Origin: Candidatus Aalborgicola lynettensis
GTDB lineage: Bacteria; Pseudomonadota; Gammaproteobacteria; Burkholderiales; Burkholderiaceae_C
Assembly: GCA_016719405.1 (NCBI GenBank)
Contig: JADJZE010000001.1
Location: 248,001 to 312,000 of the forward strand
Direction of reading: 5' to 3'
DNA: 64,000 nucleotides
Position numbers and translations under genes: made by a program. The notes under the pieces were generated by a model that was given only the letters and a program-made list of their open reading frames with translations, was not told where the DNA came from and ran no database searches. This document shows, one piece after another, positions 59,938 to 64,000 of the stretch. Numbering within the stretch: the stretch's first letter is position 1; each line of letters starts with the position of its first letter.

Positions 59938-61251
59938 ATGCGTGAATCAACCACCGCTCGCAAAGCGGAAAAACTGTCTGCCGTAAAAGGCATGAATGAC
60001 ATCCTGCCGCCCGAATCGGCGCGCTGGGAGAAACTCGAATGTGCAGTGCGCGTTTTGATGCGCCGCTACGCTTATGAAAATATTCGAACTCCTATTGTCG
60101 AGCCCACCGCTTTATTTGTGCGCGGGCTGGGTGAGGTAACTGATATTGTCGAGAAAGAAATGTATTCTTTCGAAGACCGACTCAATGGTGAGGCACTCAC
60201 GTTGCGCCCGGAAAACACCGCCGGAGTGGTGCGGGCGGCAGTTGAACACTCGTTGCTCTACAACGGGGGCAAACGTTTGTACTACATGGGACCCATGTTT
60301 CGCCATGAGCGACCACAACGTGGTCGGTATCGGCAGTTTCATCAGATTGGCGCGGAGGCACTTGGGTTCGGGGGTGCGGAAGTCGATGCCGAGTTGATTT
60401 TAATGGCCAATGCCCTGTGGAGAGAGCTTGGGTTGGCCGATGTCTCCTTGCAAATCAATAGCCTTGGTCAGCCCGATGAGCGCCAGTTGCATCGTGCTGC
60501 GTTGATTGCCCATTTCGAACGGCACATCGACGTATTGGACGAGGACGCCAATCGACGTTTGCATCTGAACCCATTGCGACTACTCGACAGCAAGAATCCC
60601 CATATGCAAGGTGTGATCGAGGCTGCCCCGCGTCTCTTGGATTTTCTTGGCGCGACCTCGAAGGCGCATTTACGCTTGGTGACCTCCATATTGGATGCCA
60701 ATGGCATGTCATATGTAATTAACCCACGGTTGGTACGGGGTATGGATTATTACAACCTGACAGTTTTTGAATTTGTAACCACACGCCTGGGATCCCAGGG
60801 AACTATTTGCGCAGGAGGACGCTATGACTACCTGACCGAGCAAATTGGTGGCAAGCCCGCGCCAGCGGTGGGGTGGGCGATGGGAGTAGAGCGTGTTTTG
60901 GAACTACTGGAAGAGCAAAATACGACAACAAGCCCCGCCGCGGTGGATGCATATGCGATCGTTCCGGAAGCCAGTGCCTTGCCGCTTGCTATGGCGTGCT
61001 TGGAGATTTTGCGTGCCAATGGTGTCACGGTTTTGATGCATGCTGGAACCGGGGGGGCGATGGGGAGTATGAAATCCCAATTCAAACGGGCTGATGCTTC
61101 CGGTGCGCGATTTGCGCTGGTATTTGGCGAAGACGAAATCGCCAAGGGAGTGGTTGCCATCAAGGCGCTGCGTGATGGTGATGGCGCGCAGGTCGTGCGC
61201 GAGTTGGCCGCTGCGGCCGAATGGGCCTCCAGCCTACAATTAGCTACTTAG
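59938..61251 (+). CDS. hisS: Histidyl-tRNA synthetase
   Basis: 437 residues from ATG 59938, four bases after the ispG stop. Class II synthetase motifs: VKGMNDILPPESARWE (N-terminus), TPIVEPTALFVRGLGEVTDI (motif 1), MFRHERPQRGRYRQFHQIGA (motif 2), the HisA loop LVRGMDYYNLTVFEFVT, and AVGWAMGVERVLELLE (motif 3). The C-terminal anticodon-binding domain runs from about residue 330. It attaches His to tRNA-His. Confidence 0.96.
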   Translation: MRESTTARKAEKLSAVKGMNDILPPESARWEKLECAVRVLMRRYAYENIRTPIVEPTALFVRGLGEVTDIVEKEMYSFEDRLNGEALTLRPENTAGVVRAAVEHSLLYNGGKRLYYMGPMFRHERPQRGRYRQFHQIGAEALGFGGAEVDAELILMANALWRELGLADVSLQINSLGQPDERQLHRAALIAHFERHIDVLDEDANRRLHLNPLRLLDSKNPHMQGVIEAAPRLLDFLGATSKAHLRLVTSILDANGMSYVINPRLVRGMDYYNLTVFEFVTTRLGSQGTICAGGRYDYLTEQIGGKPAPAVGWAMGVERVLELLEEQNTTTSPAAVDAYAIVPEASALPLAMACLEILRANGVTVLMHAGTGGAMGSMKSQFKRADASGARFALVFGEDEIAKGVVAIKALRDGDGAQVVRELAAAAEWASSLQLAT

Positions 61252-61263
61252 ACAAAGAACCCT

Positions 61264-61917
61264 ATGGCAAATCACCTCGATCTCGAAGAACAAGAGCAAC
61301 TTGATCAACTCAAGCACTTCTGGAAGCAATATGGCAATTTAATTACCTGGATTTTGATAGCGGTCCTTGGATCCGTTGCTGCGTGGAACGGCTACCATGC
61401 TTGGCAGCGTAATCAGTCTGTACAGGCGTCGGCCATGTTTGATGAGGTGGAACGGGTAGTCCGTTCTGGCGATGTGGAAAAGACCCAGCGTGCTTTTTCT
61501 GAAATGACGGAACGTTTTCCGAGAACCACTTACGCGCAGCTGGCTGGGTTACTGCTTGGGAAAATGGCTTTCGATGCGGGGAAAATTGAATCCGCTAAAG
61601 CAGCGTTGGCATGGGTCATCGAGAATGGTGCTGATCGTGCTTACGTAGCCATTGCGCGTTTGCGACTGTCGGGTGTTTTAATCGATGCCATGGCCTACGA
61701 TGATGCACTGAAAACGCTCAGTGCGGAGTTGCCTGATGAATTTGTCGGTCTGGTCGCAGATCGAAAAGCGGACATCTATGTTCTGCAGAACAAGAAAACC
61801 GAGGCTCAGGCAGAGTACCTGAAAGCATTTAAATCGCTTGATGAGGCTTCACAGTATCGTCGTCTGGTTGAAGTTAAATTGAACGCCTTGGGTGTTGATA
61901 CGGAGTCGGTTAAGTGA
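61264..61917 (+). CDS. YfgM/DUF2133-type TPR membrane protein
   Basis: 217 residues. A short cytoplasmic N-terminus (MANHLDLEEQEQLDQLKHFW), one membrane helix (LITWILIAVLGSVAAWNGYH) and a periplasmic TPR domain (AMFDEVERVVRSGDVEKTQR, DEFVGLVADRKADIYVLQNK). YfgM binds the Sec translocon and BamB-linked outer-membrane assembly. The stop overlaps the bamB start by four bases. Confidence 0.88.
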   Translation: MANHLDLEEQEQLDQLKHFWKQYGNLITWILIAVLGSVAAWNGYHAWQRNQSVQASAMFDEVERVVRSGDVEKTQRAFSEMTERFPRTTYAQLAGLLLGKMAFDAGKIESAKAALAWVIENGADRAYVAIARLRLSGVLIDAMAYDDALKTLSAELPDEFVGLVADRKADIYVLQNKKTEAQAEYLKAFKSLDEASQYRRLVEVKLNALGVDTESVK

Positions 61918-63038
61918 TGGATGGCGCGCGCAAGATTACTGTCTCGCTGCTGGTGCCGGTTTTTCTACTACTTGCCTGTGCCTCACCGGAAAAGCCGAAA
62001 CCCGCAGATCTTGGCCCCAACACCCCACTAATGGGTGTACGGGCGGTGTGGAAAACGAATATCGGCAGTGTGGGGTTCGCTCTGCAGGTGCGGGTGGTTG
62101 GTGGGCACATCTTTGTGGCCGATACGGATGGAGGTGTTGCCGCCATCGACGGGGCCAGTGGCGCTGATATTTGGCGTACTGCCTTGGGTACCAGGTTGGC
62201 GGCTGGAGTAGGTAGCGATGGGCGGTACGCCGCGGTCGTGAGCGAGACCAACGAGTTGATTGTGCTGGATGCGGGACGTCAGATTTGGCGCCAACGTGTG
62301 AATGCTGTCACTCTGACAGCCCCTCTGGTGGCAGGAGCACGCGTATTTGTCTTGGGGTCAGACCGCTCGATGTCCGCGTATGACGCTGCTACGGGTGCTA
62401 GGCTATGGCAGCAGCAGCGCGCAGGCGATGCTTTGGTGTTGGGGCAATCGGGTGTTTTGCTTGCGGTTGGAGATACATTGATTGTTGGAATCGGCGGACG
62501 ATTGGTTGGAATGAACCCGCAAAACGGGAGCATACGATGGGAGACGGTGCTTGGCAGTAGTCGAGGAACCAATGAAATTGAGCGCTTGGTGGATTTGGTA
62601 TCGGGGGTGAGTCGTTCCGGCAATCAAGTCTGCGCTCGGGCGTTTCTTTCCAATGTCGGGTGTGTGGATGCAACACAGGGAGCGCTTGTCTGGAGCAAAC
62701 CTGCGGTTGGCCAAAAAGGTGTTGATGGCGATACCGTGAATTTGTACGGTGTAGAGAGTGATGGCAAGGTGGTGTCATGGCGTCGTACCGACGGAGAGCG
62801 GTTGTGGATGAACGATCGTTTGCGTTATCGTGTTTTGACCGCTCCTGCTGTAGCGGGCCAATCATTGGTGGCAGGCGACGATGCAGGTACTCTGTATTTT
62901 CTGTCACGCCAAGACGGGTCATTGCTCAACCGTGTATCTACGGATGGATCTTCTATTGTCGCGGCACCTGTTTTGGCGGGGCAGACTTTGGTTGCAGTCA
63001 CACAGCGCGGCGGTATTTTTGGCTTCATGCCTGAGTGA
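61914..63038 (+). CDS. bamB: Outer membrane protein assembly factor BamB
   Basis: 374 residues. Lipobox LLLACAS near residue 22. A beta-propeller built of PQQ-like repeats: HIFVADTDGGVAAIDGASGA, VFVLGSDRSMSAYDAATGAR, VVSWRRTDGERLWMNDRLRY and LYFLSRQDGSLLNRVSTDGS. BamB is the scaffold lipoprotein of the BAM complex, here with yfgM and, on the other strand of the window, bamD. Confidence 0.93.
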   Translation: MMDGARKITVSLLVPVFLLLACASPEKPKPADLGPNTPLMGVRAVWKTNIGSVGFALQVRVVGGHIFVADTDGGVAAIDGASGADIWRTALGTRLAAGVGSDGRYAAVVSETNELIVLDAGRQIWRQRVNAVTLTAPLVAGARVFVLGSDRSMSAYDAATGARLWQQQRAGDALVLGQSGVLLAVGDTLIVGIGGRLVGMNPQNGSIRWETVLGSSRGTNEIERLVDLVSGVSRSGNQVCARAFLSNVGCVDATQGALVWSKPAVGQKGVDGDTVNLYGVESDGKVVSWRRTDGERLWMNDRLRYRVLTAPAVAGQSLVAGDDAGTLYFLSRQDGSLLNRVSTDGSSIVAAPVLAGQTLVAVTQRGGIFGFMPE

Positions 63039-63056
63039 TTGTTGAGGCCAGTACCC

Positions 63057-64000
63057 ATGAAACCCGTGATTGCCCTGATTGGTCGCCCGAATGTAGGCAA
63101 ATCCACGCTTTTTAATCGGTTGACAAAAACCCGCGATGCTATCGTGGCCGACTTTGCTGGTTTGACGCGGGATCGGCATTATGGAAACGGCAAATTGGGC
63201 AAGCTGGAATTCATTGTTGTTGATACCGGGGGCTTTGAGCCTGATGCTTCCAGTGGTATTTACAAAGAGATGGCAAAACAAACGCGCCAAGCTGTTGCTG
63301 AAGCAGATGTTGTGCTGTTTGTGCTTGATGCGCGCGCAGGGGTATCCGCGCAGGATCATGAAATAGCCAAGTATTTGCGTAAATTGGGCAAGACGTCGAT
63401 TCTGGTTGCCAACAAGGCAGAAGGTATGGCGGAGGGGGCACGTCTGGCAGAGTTTTACGAATTGGGATTGGGAGATGTGCAACCCATTTCCGCCGCTCAC
63501 GGTCAGGGTATCAAACCGCTGATTGAATTGGCGCTGGGTGCCTTGGTTCCGGTGGGTGGCGATGATAGCGAAGAGGTGTCGGACCCCGATGTCATTAAAT
63601 TGGCCGTTGCAGGCCGCCCTAACGTCGGAAAGTCCACGCTCATCAATACTTGGTTAGGTGAGGAGCGCTTGGTTGCGTTTGATCTTCCAGGAACCACGCG
63701 TGATGCGATTGCGGTACCGTTTGAGCGCGATGGACAGCGATTTGAGCTCATTGACACTGCTGGTCTACGGCGCAAGGGGCAGGTGTTTGAGGCCATTGAA
63801 AAATTCTCGGTTGTCAAGACCTTGCAGGCTATCGAGTCGGCGAGCGTGGTGCTGCTATTGATCGATGCCACACAGGGGGTGACCGACCAGGATGCGCATA
63901 TCGCCGGCTACATCCTGGAATCGGGGCGTGCGGTGGTGGTGGCGGTGAACAAATGGGATGCGGTTGATGAATACCAGCGTGAGTTGGTGAAGCGCTCCAT
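63057..64000 (+). CDS. der: GTPase Der (EngA), N-terminal part, cut by the window end
   Basis: 314 codons are present. Two tandem G-domains: first P-loop GRPNVGKSTLFNRL (residue 9), switch GLTRDRHYG, DTGGFE and NKAEG (a variant of NKxD); second P-loop GRPNVGKSTLINTW (about residue 188), GTTRDAIA, DTAGLRRKG and NKWDAVDE. The KH-like C-terminal domain lies past the window. Der acts in 50S subunit maturation. NKAEG in place of NKxD in the first domain is common in this family. Confidence 0.96.
   Translation, partial: MKPVIALIGRPNVGKSTLFNRLTKTRDAIVADFAGLTRDRHYGNGKLGKLEFIVVDTGGFEPDASSGIYKEMAKQTRQAVAEADVVLFVLDARAGVSAQDHEIAKYLRKLGKTSILVANKAEGMAEGARLAEFYELGLGDVQPISAAHGQGIKPLIELALGALVPVGGDDSEEVSDPDVIKLAVAGRPNVGKSTLINTWLGEERLVAFDLPGTTRDAIAVPFERDGQRFELIDTAGLRRKGQVFEAIEKFSVVKTLQAIESASVVLLLIDATQGVTDQDAHIAGYILESGRAVVVAVNKWDAVDEYQRELVKRS

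Overview
The window looks like chromosome of a betaproteobacterium, most likely Comamonadaceae (Rhodoferax/Polaromonas/Curvibacter type). The reasons are the gene order bamD<>rluD-scpB-rluB-ndk-rlmN-pilW-rodZ-ispG-hisS-yfgM-bamB-der, an assimilatory nitrate locus in Burkholderiales style (nasT, nrtABD, narK, nirBD, nasA, then ybiB), DUF1631 and DUF2726 proteins, and dispersed AGCTGCTTGCGC-type mini-repeats of the kind I associate with that family. No rRNA, tRNA, CRISPR array, prophage or intact insertion sequence was seen.

Layout. 0-3.7 kb: comEC 3' end, a frameshifted M20 amidohydrolase, an HDOD protein, ybiB. 3.7-12 kb: nasA (split into two reading frames) < nirD < nirB behind a near-consensus sigma-54 promoter, and a divergent PP2C phosphatase-Ser/Thr kinase fusion. 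12-19.6 kb: a periplasmic binding protein, an orphan mini rod-like flagellar protein, then a stress/ion block (UspA, DapB-like reductase, MarR, DUF389, Na+/H+ antiporter, Ca2+/Na+ exchanger) that seems to interrupt the nitrate locus. 19.8-25.3 kb: narK < nrtD < nrtB < nrtA, preceded by an NtrC-like site, a sigma-54 promoter, an ANTAR-type hairpin leader and an intrinsic terminator, with the NasT antiterminator gene upstream. 25.4-34.6 kb: PEP-CTERM remnant, tsaD, hsp20, a repeat-rich response regulator with a frameshift, DUF2726, cupin, an NAD(P)-binding protein overlapping rhlE, and a frameshifted DUF1631 gene. 34.7-48 kb: ettA, PNP, cytidine deaminase, sbcB, slyD, the 2-oxoglutarate dehydrogenase operon (sucA-sucB-lpdA), zapE. 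48-64 kb: a second PP2C phosphatase, a DinG/YoaA helicase, and the large housekeeping run ending in partial der.

How it fits together: nitrogen limitation (NtrC/sigma-54) and nitrate (NasT acting on the leader RNA) would jointly switch on nitrate uptake (NrtABD, NarK) and reduction to ammonium (NasA, NirBD). The kinase/phosphatase fusion beside nirB is a candidate post-translational controller of that pathway (inference).

The most unusual signal is a family of three hairpin elements (39467-39620, 39653-39754, 44819-44912). They share a core containing TGCTCCGTGTCC and TTTACCTGCGCA, but their outer arms differ in sequence from copy to copy while staying self-complementary, perfectly so in two copies. 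Four conserved genes carry apparent frameshifts, so some disruptions may be sequencing errors.
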